In this document: positions 44,615-52,546 of the stretch, in pieces
How the letters are laid out: each line of letters starts with the position of its first letter
Numbering within the stretch: position 1 is the first letter of the stretch
Source: Stenotrophomonas maltophilia
GTDB taxonomy: Bacteria > Pseudomonadota > Gammaproteobacteria > Xanthomonadales > Xanthomonadaceae
Direction of reading: 5' to 3'
Assembly: GCF_002138415.1 (NCBI RefSeq)
Contig: NZ_CP015612.1
Coordinates: 970,001 to 1,034,000 of the forward strand
DNA: 64,000 bases
The notes under the pieces: model-generated
The model's database searches: none
What the model saw: the letters and a program-made list of their open reading frames with translations, nothing else
What the model was told of the DNA's origin: nothing
Program-made: the position numbers and the translations under genes

Positions 44615-46450
44615 ATGGCCCGCATCGAAAATCACAAATACAGCATCGAGGAAGCCTTCAGGGAGTGCTTCTACATCGTCCCGGACTACCAGCGCGAGTA
44701 CGTCTGGACGGACAAGGAAGTGCATCAGCTACTGGAGGACATCGGCGAGCAGATCGATGCGGGCACCACGCGGGAATACTTCATCGGCACCGTGCTGGTG
44801 TCGCCGACCGAGCAGAAGAACCATTACGAGGTCATCGACGGCCAGCAGCGCTTGACGACGTTCTTCCTGCTACTGTGCGCGCTCAAGCATCTGTTCCAGG
44901 GCGAGCCACAGCGCCAGATGATCTCCGGGCTGATCTCGACCAGCTACGTGGACAGCGACGGCGAGGTGCGCACCACCCTGAAGCTGGAACCGCGTTACGA
45001 GAGCGCAGGCGAAGTGATGGCCAAACTGGTCGAGCTGGATGCAGAGCCACAGACCGTGCGCGCTGGCATCCAGTCTGCTGGCATCACCAGCTTCGGGTCG
45101 CTAGAGAACTTGGTCAATGCTTACAGTACGCTGTACCGCTATCTGAAGGACAACTACGACGACACGGCCAAGCTGAAGAAGTATTGGGGCTATCTGGCCA
45201 ACAACGTGGTGTTCATCCAGATCTCCACCGACGTCAGCAGCGCGCTGAAGATTTTCGAGACCATCAACGAGCGCGGCGTCGGTCTGAACCCGATGGACTT
45301 GCTCAAGAACCTATTGTTCACGCAGGTCAAGCAGACCCAGTTCACCCAGCTCAAGGACGAGTGGAAGAAGATAACCAAGCCGCTGGAGAAGGAGAAGGAA
45401 AAACCGCTGCGATTCTTGCGCTACTTCCTGATGGCCAACTACGTCATCAAGAACGAGCGCGGTGATGCGGTGGTGCGCGAGGACGAGATCTACGACTGGT
45501 TCATCGCCAAGGACAACGCGGCGCTCTGCGATTACGCAGGCAAACCCTTCGAGTTCGTTCGCAAGGTGATTCGCAACGTCGAGCACTACTTGGCCTTCGC
45601 CAACGGGCTGGGGAATGACGGCAAGCCCAGTCTGGCGATGGACAGCCTCAAGCGGCTTGCCGGTGGGGCGTTCAGCTTGCACTACGTCCTGCTGCTGGCA
45701 GCTGCGAATTTCCCCAAGCCGCTGTTCGATCACTTCGTGGCGCAGCTTGAGAGCTTCCTCTTCTACTACATCTTCACCAAGACGCCGACCAAGGATCTGG
45801 AGCGGAGCTTCTCACAATGGGCCGACGAGCTGCGTGCGATTGCGGAGACAACTGATCCGGTGAAGCAGAAGGTTCAGCTCAACACCTTCGTGGCCGACCG
45901 TTTCGAGAAGAACATGGCGGGCAAGTCGCAGGAGCTCGCCGATGCCCTCAAGCGCTTCACGCTGTATTCGATGCAGCAGTACCGCACGCGCTACCTGCTG
46001 GCGCGGCTGACCCAGCACGTCGAGATGGCGTTCAGCGGCCTGAAGACTCCAGGCAGTCTGGAGCCATTCACCAAGCTGGAAATCGAGCACATCCTGCCCG
46101 ACAACCCGAAGGCGGAACTGCGTGCGACGTGGGCAGCAGAGAACCCGAATGCGGTCTACGACGACTACAAGAATCGCCTCGGCAATCTGACCTTGCTGGA
46201 AAAACCGATCAACATCGTCGCGGGCAACGACTTCTACACTGCTAAGCAGGTCGAATACGGCAAGAGCGGCAACTACCTGACCCGCAGCTTGGTGGCGCTG
46301 ACCGAGGTCGGACAAAATACTTCCATCTCGCGAATTAATGAGAAGCTGTCGGCGTTTCCTGTGTGGGATGCTTCATCCATCGAGAAGCGGCACGACATAC
46401 TTTTGACGTTGGCTCGTGATGTTTGGAAAACTAGGCCTATCGAGATCTGA
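44615..46450 (+). CDS. GmrSD-like protein, DUF262 plus DUF1524
   Basis: 611 residues, 52 bp after the Res-like gene on the same strand. The N-terminal DUF262 (GmrS-like) domain has FYIVPDYQREYVWT and the conserved DGQQRLTT at 75-82 (nucleotide-binding/hydrolysing motif). The C-terminal DUF1524 (GmrD-like) domain has the His-Me-type nuclease motif KLEIEHILPDN (His 492) and YKNRLGNLTLLEKPIN. Fused GmrSD proteins such as BrxU are type IV restriction enzymes that cut modified DNA. It would let the system attack phages with modified bases that escape the Mod/Res pair. That division of labour is inference. Confidence 0.9.
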   Translation: MARIENHKYSIEEAFRECFYIVPDYQREYVWTDKEVHQLLEDIGEQIDAGTTREYFIGTVLVSPTEQKNHYEVIDGQQRLTTFFLLLCALKHLFQGEPQRQMISGLISTSYVDSDGEVRTTLKLEPRYESAGEVMAKLVELDAEPQTVRAGIQSAGITSFGSLENLVNAYSTLYRYLKDNYDDTAKLKKYWGYLANNVVFIQISTDVSSALKIFETINERGVGLNPMDLLKNLLFTQVKQTQFTQLKDEWKKITKPLEKEKEKPLRFLRYFLMANYVIKNERGDAVVREDEIYDWFIAKDNAALCDYAGKPFEFVRKVIRNVEHYLAFANGLGNDGKPSLAMDSLKRLAGGAFSLHYVLLLAAANFPKPLFDHFVAQLESFLFYYIFTKTPTKDLERSFSQWADELRAIAETTDPVKQKVQLNTFVADRFEKNMAGKSQELADALKRFTLYSMQQYRTRYLLARLTQHVEMAFSGLKTPGSLEPFTKLEIEHILPDNPKAELRATWAAENPNAVYDDYKNRLGNLTLLEKPINIVAGNDFYTAKQVEYGKSGNYLTRSLVALTEVGQNTSISRINEKLSAFPVWDASSIEKRHDILLTLARDVWKTRPIEI

Positions 46451-46493
46451 CGAGCGAGCGCAATCATCAGGCAGCGCCCCCGCATCCTGTATG

Positions 46494-46523
46494 AAAAATG
46501 CCCGGCAAACGCCGGGCATTTTT
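46494..46523. terminator. Bidirectional rho-independent terminator
   Basis: AAAAATGCCCGGC / AAAC / GCCGGGCATTTTT, between the convergent restriction-like operon and the DUF3987 gene. Confidence 0.85.
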
Positions 46524-46539
46524 GTTTGCTCTGTGACAA

Positions 46540-48006
46540 TTACCGCCACGTAATGTTGCGCGATCGCGAGAACATCTTCATGCAATTGATAAACGTTGTC
46601 TTGCCGCCGCACAGCTCGATCAGGTCTCGTTGCTCCATGCGCAGAAGGGCGGCGCGCAGGCGGTTGCTGGGAATGGCAAGCAACAGGCCGATGGGCTCCG
46701 TGGGAACTTCCTTGTAGTCGGTTTCAAAGCGATAGATCTTCAAGTGCTCGATTACTGCTGCCACGTCGGCCTCCTGTTGGGGCAGGGGCGGCGGCGGGAC
46801 GAACACGAGTTCGTACTGAGTGGCATGCCAAGAAACAAGCGCCCAAGCACGTTGGAGGCAGGAGTTTGAGACGTAGTGGGTCTCGCTTTCCCATACATGC
46901 AGCACCGCAGCCAGGCGGGCGGTCAGATTGAGCATCTTCGAGACGAAATCTGCGATATGCGCGAGTTGCCCGAACTTGAGATTGTTGGTGATGCGGCACA
47001 GCTCGTCCCAATAGCCCAGCGCGTCAGGTGCGAAGGCGAGTTCGATGGGGGCAATGCCACCGGCCTCCAGGTTATTCCGATGCAGGTCGTAAAGCTCCCT
47101 GAGCGCCTCGTGGAGATCGGAGATGGCCTCGTCATCCCCGCTGGTGGGAACGTACTGGTTGCCCATCGGCAACGATTGCGCAACGCAGACGAGAAAGCGC
47201 GAGAAGAAGCCGAGCTTGACGGCTTTGTGCTCGTTGTACTCGTTGCGCTTGCACTGAGGGCGGTACGGTGCAATAGCGGCGGACTGCGCCAGCAAGCCGA
47301 ACGTCCCACGCGGATGGCTGGCGTAGAGATGCTTCTTCTTCTCGCGTCGGTACTCCAATGCCTTGCCGTCAATCAGATCGACCATGTCAGATACGTGACG
47401 CATCAGACTGGAGCTAAGCAGCTTGTCGCCTTCATCGGTGATGAAGTCAACGGCTTCGTACTCGCCGTCCAGCTGGTGGAGCAGGCTTTCCAGGTCAAGG
47501 TTGCTAGCCAGGCGTGGACGATGTTTTGGGTTCACCGAAGGCGTCCGGTTCAGCTCGGCCAGCGTGGCGAGGAATTCTTGCGCCGAATCGTTTTTCCGCA
47601 GGCAGCGCGCGATCTCCGCCTTCAGCAGCTTGACGTGGAATTTTGTTTCGTCCGAAGCCGCGTTCGCTTCGATCGTTGCGGCCTCGTACCGCGCGAAGCT
47701 TTCCTTGGCATGGTCCTTGAGCGGCCGGATCAGGAGCTCATGCACCGGACTCTTGCTCCCACCGACATCAGCGACGCACAGGGTGCTCACGCCAATCGGG
47801 ATGGGCGTCCAGTTGGGCGGGATCACCGTGTAGAGGGGCGCCACTGCCGAGGACAGGATCGACAGCAGGTGCGTCCGCACCATGCTCGGACAGGCCTCCT
47901 GGACCTTGGCGCACACGGCGCGCGCGGCAGCTTCGGCCAGCGGCGGGAGCATGCTGAAATTGGGGTCCGGAGCTTGAAAGGTGTGGAACGGCCCGAGCAT
48001 GTTCAT
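46540..48006 (-). CDS. DUF3987 (YfjI-like) protein
   Basis: 488 residues. It has the DUF3987 form: VIPPNWTPIPIGVSTLCVADVGGSKSPVHELLIRPL (the region with a P-loop-like GGSKS), ITDEGDKLLSS, a Phe-Ser-Arg-Phe-Leu-rich helix (GFFSRFLVCVAQS), and a C-terminal winged-helix-like segment. YfjI proteins of P4-like and Rac-type elements resemble primase-linked ATPases, and the function is thought to be in element replication. The primase domain found in longer relatives is absent. It overlaps the upstream small gene by 4 nt. Base composition is lower in GC than the neighbouring chromosome. Confidence 0.82.
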   Translation of the reverse strand: MNMLGPFHTFQAPDPNFSMLPPLAEAAARAVCAKVQEACPSMVRTHLLSILSSAVAPLYTVIPPNWTPIPIGVSTLCVADVGGSKSPVHELLIRPLKDHAKESFARYEAATIEANAASDETKFHVKLLKAEIARCLRKNDSAQEFLATLAELNRTPSVNPKHRPRLASNLDLESLLHQLDGEYEAVDFITDEGDKLLSSSLMRHVSDMVDLIDGKALEYRREKKKHLYASHPRGTFGLLAQSAAIAPYRPQCKRNEYNEHKAVKLGFFSRFLVCVAQSLPMGNQYVPTSGDDEAISDLHEALRELYDLHRNNLEAGGIAPIELAFAPDALGYWDELCRITNNLKFGQLAHIADFVSKMLNLTARLAAVLHVWESETHYVSNSCLQRAWALVSWHATQYELVFVPPPPLPQQEADVAAVIEHLKIYRFETDYKEVPTEPIGLLLAIPSNRLRAALLRMEQRDLIELCGGKTTFINCMKMFSRSRNITWR

Positions 48007-48341
48007 GCTGCTGCCCCATCGCGACGACCGCTAAGCGCGGCTGCCATTGGGTGGATGTCTTGTTTCGTTACCGAGTCATCGCCCTCGTTGGCCGAAGCAT
48101 CGAGTTCGGACTTGGCCAGACGCCCCCGCAACTCCTTGAGCTTCGCCGGATAGAACTTCTCTCGCAGGCCCAAGGAATTGATCAGTTCGATCAATTCCTT
48201 GTCGCTGATGCCATCCGCCTTGGCGGAAAGGATCTGCGGTTTGATGAGCGCCAGGAGACGCTCGATGTCCTTCTTGTCTTTAAGGGTCTGGTACGCCGCG
48301 ATGAACTGCGCGGCCATTTCGTTAACGTTGCTGGGTGGCAT
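48003..48341 (-). CDS. Small hypothetical protein coupled to DUF3987 gene
   Basis: 112 residues from the second ATG (48341), which has GGAGGAG 7 bp upstream; the first ATG (48356) has none. No family recognised. It is helical and charged (AAQFIAAYQTLKDKKDIERLLALI, GISDKELIELINSLGLREKFYPAKLKELR), with a sequence that recalls small DNA-binding or phage Cox-like proteins but without a clear helix-turn-helix. It overlaps the DUF3987 start (ATGA). It lies at the att-proximal right end of element 2, so a role in excision or replication is possible. Confidence 0.65.
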   Translation of the reverse strand: MPPSNVNEMAAQFIAAYQTLKDKKDIERLLALIKPQILSAKADGISDKELIELINSLGLREKFYPAKLKELRGRLAKSELDASANEGDDSVTKQDIHPMAAALSGRRDGAAA

Positions 48342-48661
48342 GTGCTTCTCCTCCATTGGACTTGCCGGAATGGCGGTCCTGAGAAGGCATGCTGAGCAGA
48401 TGCGGAGACGTTGAATAAGGAGCGGATTTCCCCGGAGTCGTCGAAAAACCGCGACGGAAATTCAGCCGAAGGCTGCGCGGCAGATCAGTGGCGGGGGAGG
48501 ATTGCCAACACCCCTTTGGGTGAAGCCCCGTCTGCACGAGGTGGTGCCGTACTGCCTCCCCCCAGCTCCGCTGGCCGGTGCTGCACAACACCTCACAAGG
48601 GGCCCCAACCGTAGCCAATGCGCTGTGGCATACTGGATGGCATACTGGAGCGAGCAGAAAA
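48342..48661. other. Right-end control region of element 2
   Basis: 320 bp with no gene. It contains the shared motif ATAAGGAGCGGA (48415-48426), a GGGGGAGG...CCTCCCCCC inverted pair (48494 and 48556) and the TGGCATAC pair at 48626. Confidence 0.5.
48626..48645 (+). promoter_or_regulatory. Paired integrase arm-site candidate, right end
   Basis: TGGCATAC at 48626 and 48638. The 20-base string is identical to 4696-4715 and differs in one base from 15189-15208. It is 56 bp from the tRNA-Ser core. Confidence 0.55.
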
Positions 48662-48689
48662 GAAAAAAGCCCCTAGAAATCAGGGGCTT
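48662..48689 (-). terminator. Terminator of tRNA-Ser, element-derived
   Basis: On the minus strand AAGCCCCT / GATTTCT / AGGGGCTT then TTTT, 13 bp after the tRNA CCA end. Confidence 0.8.
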
Positions 48690-48700
48690 AGTTCAATTAA

Positions 48701-48720
48701 CTGGCGGAGAGAGGGGGATT
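48701..48720. other. Attachment core (site D), right end of element 2
   Basis: CTGGCGGAGAGAGGGGGATT, the intact 3' end of tRNA-Ser plus one base, the same as the cores at 4361 (20/20), 4551 and 15044 (15/15). Confidence 0.75.
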
Positions 48721-48794
48721 CGAACCCCCGAAGCGCGGTTTAGACGCTTACACACTTTCCAGGCGTGCTCCTTCAACCACTCGGACACCTCTCC
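48702..48794 (-). tRNA. tRNA-Ser (anticodon GGA)
   Basis: 93 nt on the minus strand, from GGAGAGGTGTCCGAGTGG to an encoded CCA. The acceptor arm (GGAGAGG with TCTCTCC, one G-U), discriminator G, anticodon loop CTGGAAA with GGA, a long variable arm, and the T arm GGGGGTTCGAATCCCCC are all present. It reads UCC/UCU serine codons. Its 3' end is the integration target of the elements to the left, which keep the tRNA intact. Confidence 0.96.
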
Positions 48795-48833
48795 GGATCC
48801 CTGCCATCGGCAAACGCCTCAGCAGGGGCGCAG

Positions 48834-48862
48834 ATTCTAGCGGGCTGCGCGGCACTTCACAA
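48834..48862 (-). promoter_or_regulatory. tRNA-Ser promoter
   Basis: On the minus strand TTGTGA, 17 bp, TAGAAT, with the -10 box 39 bp before the tRNA 5' end. It lies on the chromosomal side, so integration does not disturb it. Confidence 0.7.
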
Positions 48863-48956
48863 GCACCCCGGTCAGGAACCTGCGAAGGACGTGCCGGAGG
48901 CGAGGGGGCTGGACAGGCATGGCACAATGGAACATCCGATGGAAAACGGTGGCCTG

Positions 48957-50993
48957 ATGTCCTATCTCGTCCTTGCCCGCAAGTGGCGTCCGAAGCGTTT
49001 TGCCGAGCTGGTGGGCCAGGAACACGTGGTCCGTGCGCTCAGCAATGCGTTGGACAGCGGCCGGGTCCACCATGCGTTCCTGTTCACTGGCACCCGCGGC
49101 GTGGGCAAGACCACCATCGCGCGCATCTTCGCCAAGTCGCTCAACTGCGAGCAGGGCACCAGCGCCGACCCGTGCGGCCAGTGCGCGGCCTGCCTGGACA
49201 TCGACGCCGGGCGCTACATCGACCTGCTGGAAATCGACGCCGCGTCCAACACCGGTGTGGATGACGTGCGCGAGGTGATCGAGAACGCGCAGTACATGCC
49301 CTCGCGTGGCAAGTACAAGGTCTACCTGATCGACGAAGTGCACATGCTGTCCAAGGCGGCGTTCAACGCGCTGCTGAAGACGCTGGAAGAGCCGCCGGAG
49401 CACGTCAAGTTCCTGCTGGCCACCACCGACCCGCAGAAGTTGCCGGTCACCGTGCTCAGCCGATGCCTGCAGTTCAACCTCAAGCGCCTGGATGAGGATC
49501 AGATCCAGGGCCAGATGACCCGCATCCTGGCGGCAGAAGAGATCGAGGCTGACGGCAGCGCCATCGTGCAGCTGGCCAAGGCCGCCGACGGCAGCCTGCG
49601 TGACGGCCTGTCGCTGCTGGACCAGGCGATCGCCTACGCCGGCGGTGCGCTGCGCGAGGACGTGGTGCGCACCATGCTGGGCACGGTCGACCGCACCCAG
49701 GTGGCAGCGATGCTCGATGCGCTGGCCGACGGCGATGGTCCGCGCCTGTTGCAGGTGGTGGCTGCGCTGGCCGAATTCTCGCCGGACTGGAGCGGCGTGC
49801 TGGAAGCGCTGGCCGAAGGCCTGCATCGCATCCAGGTGCAGCAGCTGGTACCGGGTGCCGCAGCGGCTGCCGAAGGCCTGGACGCGACGGTGTTCGCCGA
49901 ACGCCTGCGTCCGGAAGTGGTGCAGCTCTGGTACCAGATGGCCTTGAACGGCCGCCGTGACCTGCCATTGGCGCCGAGCCCGCGCGCGGGCTTTGAAATG
50001 GCCGTGTTGCGCATGCTGGCGTTCCGTCCGGCCGCGGCGGTCCCGCCGGTACCGAAGTCGGTGGAGGGTGCAGGCAATGCGCCGGGCGGCAATGCTGCCG
50101 GTGGTGGCAGCGCTGCGGGTACCCACGAAGCGACGCCGGCGGCTGCCGCCGCTGCGGCAACCCCGGCCGTGGCGGCACAGGTGGCCGCTCCGGTGCAGGC
50201 CGCGCCGCGCGAACCTGAACCCGAACCTGAGCCGGCCCCGCAACCCGAGCCTGATCCGACGCCGGAGCCCGAGCCGGTTCCGGTGGAAGAGCCCGTGTCG
50301 CCGCCGCCGGTGAAGGCCGAGGCAGCGGCACCGCCGTCCGTTGAAGCAGAAGCGGGCGACGACCTGCCGCCATGGGCCACCGACGAAGCAGAGGCGCGAG
50401 ACGAGGCGCTGGCAGTCGACATGGCTGGGCCGGACGCCGCCATGGTGGCGCCCTGGCATGAACCGCCGGCTCCCGTCGCGGCTCCCAGCGAGCCTGCGCC
50501 GTCCGAGCGCCCGTTCCGCGCCGAAGGCATTGCCATCGCGCCGGCTGAGCCCGCGCCAGTACAGGAGACCGCGCCGCTGGAAGGTGTCAGCGATCTGGCC
50601 AGCGCCGAGGCCTGGCTGGATCTGGTTGCCAACAGCGGCCTGAGCGGCCCGTCGCGGCAGCTGGCGGCCAACGCTGCCTTCATCAGTTGCCAGCACGGGA
50701 CCTTGAAACTGGGCCTTTCGCCCGGATTTGAATACCTGCGCTCGGAGCGCGCGCTGGCCGCCCTGGGCGAGATGCTGCAGAAGGCCCTCGGCCAGGCGCC
50801 GAAGATCGTGGTCGAGACCGTGGAAACCGAACACGTTCCGGCCGAGACCCTGCACCAGCGTGCCGATCGCCAGCGTGGCGAGCGGCAGCAGGTGGCAGAG
50901 GCTGTTTTCATGGACGATCCGGAAGTGCAGGTGCTGATCCAACAGCACGGCGCCCGGGTTGTTTCCGATTCCATCCGTTCTTTTGACGAGTAA
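48957..50993 (+). CDS. dnaX: DNA polymerase III tau (gamma) subunit
   Basis: 678 residues from ATG 48957 (MSYLVLARKWRPKRFAELVG). It has an AAA+ clamp-loader ATPase with Walker A GTRGVGKTT, the zinc-binding C4 module (CEQGTSADPCGQCAAC), DEVHML (Walker B) and the SRC motif in VLSRCLQFNL. Domain III follows, then a long Ala/Pro/Glu-rich linker (repeated EPEPEP near residue 420) and a C-terminal tau region that contacts the polymerase and helicase. It loads the sliding clamp. ybaB and recR follow on the same strand, the standard order. No clear slippery heptamer for programmed frameshifting was seen. Confidence 0.96.
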   Translation: MSYLVLARKWRPKRFAELVGQEHVVRALSNALDSGRVHHAFLFTGTRGVGKTTIARIFAKSLNCEQGTSADPCGQCAACLDIDAGRYIDLLEIDAASNTGVDDVREVIENAQYMPSRGKYKVYLIDEVHMLSKAAFNALLKTLEEPPEHVKFLLATTDPQKLPVTVLSRCLQFNLKRLDEDQIQGQMTRILAAEEIEADGSAIVQLAKAADGSLRDGLSLLDQAIAYAGGALREDVVRTMLGTVDRTQVAAMLDALADGDGPRLLQVVAALAEFSPDWSGVLEALAEGLHRIQVQQLVPGAAAAAEGLDATVFAERLRPEVVQLWYQMALNGRRDLPLAPSPRAGFEMAVLRMLAFRPAAAVPPVPKSVEGAGNAPGGNAAGGGSAAGTHEATPAAAAAAATPAVAAQVAAPVQAAPREPEPEPEPAPQPEPDPTPEPEPVPVEEPVSPPPVKAEAAAPPSVEAEAGDDLPPWATDEAEARDEALAVDMAGPDAAMVAPWHEPPAPVAAPSEPAPSERPFRAEGIAIAPAEPAPVQETAPLEGVSDLASAEAWLDLVANSGLSGPSRQLAANAAFISCQHGTLKLGLSPGFEYLRSERALAALGEMLQKALGQAPKIVVETVETEHVPAETLHQRADRQRGERQQVAEAVFMDDPEVQVLIQQHGARVVSDSIRSFDE

Positions 50994-50999
50994 GACACT

Positions 51000-51320
51000 A
51001 TGCGCGGCAACATCGCCCAACTGATGCAGCAGGCCCAGAAGATGCAGGAAAACCTGCAGAAGGCCCAGGAAGAAATCGCCAAGATCGAAGTGACCGGCAG
51101 CGCCGGTGGCGGCATGGTCAGCGTGACCCTGACCGGCGCCAAGGAATGCCGCAAGGTGCGCATCGATCCGTCGCTGACCAGCGACCCGGAGATGCTGGAA
51201 GACCTGATCGCCGCCGCCTTCAACGACGCCTCGAACAAGATCGACGCCGAGTCGAAGTCGAAGATGGGTTCGGCCACCGCCGGCATGCAGCTGCCGCCGG
51301 GCATGAAGCTGCCGTTCTGA
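51000..51320 (+). CDS. ybaB: YbaB/EbfC nucleoid-associated protein
   Basis: 106 residues, starting 6 bp after dnaX. The family form is clear: [20 protein letters not shown] (N-terminal helix), [18 protein letters not shown] (central strands), [16 protein letters not shown] (C-terminal helix). YbaB binds DNA as a dimer without much sequence preference. In the dnaX-ybaB-recR operon it is linked to replication and repair. Confidence 0.95.
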   Translation: MRGNIAQLMQQAQKMQENLQKAQEEIAKIEVTGSAGGGMVSVTLTGAKECRKVRIDPSLTSDPEMLEDLIAAAFNDASNKIDAESKSKMGSATAGMQLPPGMKLPF

Positions 51321-51365
51321 TGTTCGGCGGGGCGCCTGTTGCCGCAGGCGCCCGCTGCAACCCTC

Positions 51366-51412
51366 AGTCGAGCATGGCTCGACTCTACACGTAGCTGTCG
51401 AGCCTGCTCGAC
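51366..51412. repeat. SMAG-type double palindrome
   Basis: AGTCGAGCATGGCTCGACT, then TCTACACGTAG, then GTCGAGCCTGCTCGAC. Two hairpins with GTAG signatures between ybaB and recR. Confidence 0.8.
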
Positions 51413-51431
51413 GCCATGAAAGCATGCCGCC

Positions 51432-52031
51432 GTGTCCGCACCCCTGCTTGAACAATTGATCGACGCACTGCGGGTGCTGCCTGGCGTCGGCCAGAAGACC
51501 GCACAGCGCATGGCCTACCACCTGCTCGAGCGCGGGCGCGAAGGTGGCCAGCGCCTGGCCGAGGTGCTGGCGCTGGCGGTGGAGCGTATTGGCCACTGCG
51601 CGCAGTGCCGCGATTTCAGCGAAACCGAGCTGTGCCCGACCTGCGCCAACAGCAGCCGCGAGCGCAGCCAGCTGTGCGTGGTCGAATCGCCGGCCGACCG
51701 CCTGGCCATCGAGAACGCCACCGGCTTCCGCGGCGTCTACTTCGTGCTGCAGGGCCGCCTGTCGCCGCTCGATGGCATCGGCCCGCGTGAACTGGGCCTG
51801 GAGCAGCTGGAGCAGCGCCTGGCCGAAGGTGAGGTGCAGGAGCTGATCATCGCCACCAGTGCCACTGTGGAGGGCGAGGCTACCGCGCATTACCTGGCGC
51901 AGCTGGCGCGCGCACGCAAGGTGCAGCCCAGCCGCCTGGCGCAGGGCCTGCCGCTGGGCGGCGAACTGGAGTACGTTGACCGCGGCACGCTGTCGCACGC
52001 GTTCGGGACGCGCAGCGAATTCCGCGATTGA
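51432..52031 (+). CDS. recR: Recombination mediator protein RecR
   Basis: 199 residues from GTG 51432, the usual RecR length. The N-terminal helix-hairpin-helix ([20 protein letters not shown]) is followed by the four-cysteine zinc finger ([16 protein letters not shown]) and a Toprim domain ([30 protein letters not shown]). It acts with RecF and RecO to load RecA at gaps. A SMAG repeat separates it from ybaB. Confidence 0.96.
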   Translation: MSAPLLEQLIDALRVLPGVGQKTAQRMAYHLLERGREGGQRLAEVLALAVERIGHCAQCRDFSETELCPTCANSSRERSQLCVVESPADRLAIENATGFRGVYFVLQGRLSPLDGIGPRELGLEQLEQRLAEGEVQELIIATSATVEGEATAHYLAQLARARKVQPSRLAQGLPLGGELEYVDRGTLSHAFGTRSEFRD

Positions 52032-52098
52032 GCGAAGGCCGGGCATGGCCTGGCGCGGGCGGCCTACAATGCGGACGACATTCCCGCCGAGGCCGACC

Positions 52099-52458
52099 AT
52101 GAGCAACGAAACCCTCTTCAGCAAGATCATCCGTCGCGAGATCCCGGCCACCATCGTCTACGAGGATGACGAGGTGCTGGGCTTCAAGGACATCGCACCG
52201 CAGGCGCCGGTGCACGTGCTGTTCATTCCGAAGAACGAGATCATTCCGACCCTGGATGACCTGCAGCCGTCGCAGGCGCACCTGATCGGCAAGCTGGCGC
52301 TGGCTGCCGCCGAGTACGCGCGCCGCGAGGGCTTCGCTCAGGATGGCTACCGCATCGTGATGAACTGCCGCGAGCATGCCGGGCAGACCGTGTTCCATAT
52401 CCACATGCACCTGCTGGCCGGTGCGCCGCTGGGACACTTCGGTACCCCGGGGCGTTGA
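52099..52458 (+). CDS. HIT-family (HINT-like) nucleotide hydrolase
   Basis: 119 residues from ATG 52099, the length of HINT proteins. It shows TLFSKIIRREIPATIVYEDD, then the histidine triad HIHMHLL at the C-terminal side (QTVFHIHMHLLAG). HINT enzymes hydrolyse adenosine phosphoramidates and aminoacyl adenylates. It is 68 bp from recR and followed by a terminator at 52498. Confidence 0.95.
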   Translation: MSNETLFSKIIRREIPATIVYEDDEVLGFKDIAPQAPVHVLFIPKNEIIPTLDDLQPSQAHLIGKLALAAAEYARREGFAQDGYRIVMNCREHAGQTVFHIHMHLLAGAPLGHFGTPGR

Positions 52459-52471
52459 GCGCCGGGCATCC

Positions 52472-52486
52472 ATCCACGGTGTGGAT
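52472..52486. repeat. Degenerate SMAG-like palindrome
   Basis: ATCCAC / GGT / GTGGAT, a short relative of the GTAG palindromes, just before the terminator. Confidence 0.5.
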
Positions 52487-52497
52487 CCATTGAACAA

Positions 52498-52523
52498 AAA
52501 AGGCCGCCCGAGGGCGGCCTTTT
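52498..52523. terminator. Bidirectional rho-independent terminator
   Basis: AAAAGGCCGCCC / GA / GGGCGGCCTTTT, between the convergent HIT and Slp-like genes. Confidence 0.88.
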
Positions 52524-52546
52524 CCGTCATGCCTGTGCGGCAATGA

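Larger units (their letters stand above)
15044..48720. mobile_element. Element 2: cargo-rich integrative element at tRNA-Ser(GGA)
   Basis: Bounded on the left by core C and on the right by the intact tRNA-Ser 3' end (48701-48720). Both ends carry TGGCATAC pairs (15189 and 48626). It contains a P4-type integrase, AlpA and Gp2-like replication/regulation genes, a DUF932/YqaJ/RadC block, a giant helicase-exonuclease, a WYL-regulated restriction-like operon and a DUF3987 gene. No conjugation (type IV secretion) genes are present, so it would need a helper to transfer. Confidence 0.8.

Noticed and set aside
34098..46450. Assignment of the WYL operon to BREX or DISARM.
   Set aside because: The regulator and SNF2 gene are similar in type, but no PglZ, BrxC, DrmA, DrmB or PLD nuclease is present in the window.
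15044..48720. Element 2 as a self-transmissible ICE.
   Set aside because: No type IV secretion, coupling protein or full relaxase gene is found within it; at most it is an integrative mobilisable or satellite-like element.
48840..48956. Possible 4.5S (SRP) RNA between tRNA-Ser and dnaX, because of GGTCAGG and GCGAAGG.
   Set aside because: The conserved SRP core with GGAAG and AGCAGCC is not present in the right order, and I cannot draw the expected hairpin.
48837..52154. Very long minus-strand open frames opposite dnaX, ybaB and recR (over 1000 codons).
   Set aside because: They lie exactly antisense to certain genes and show low-complexity His/Arg/Gly-rich composition, as expected from high GC in shadow frames.
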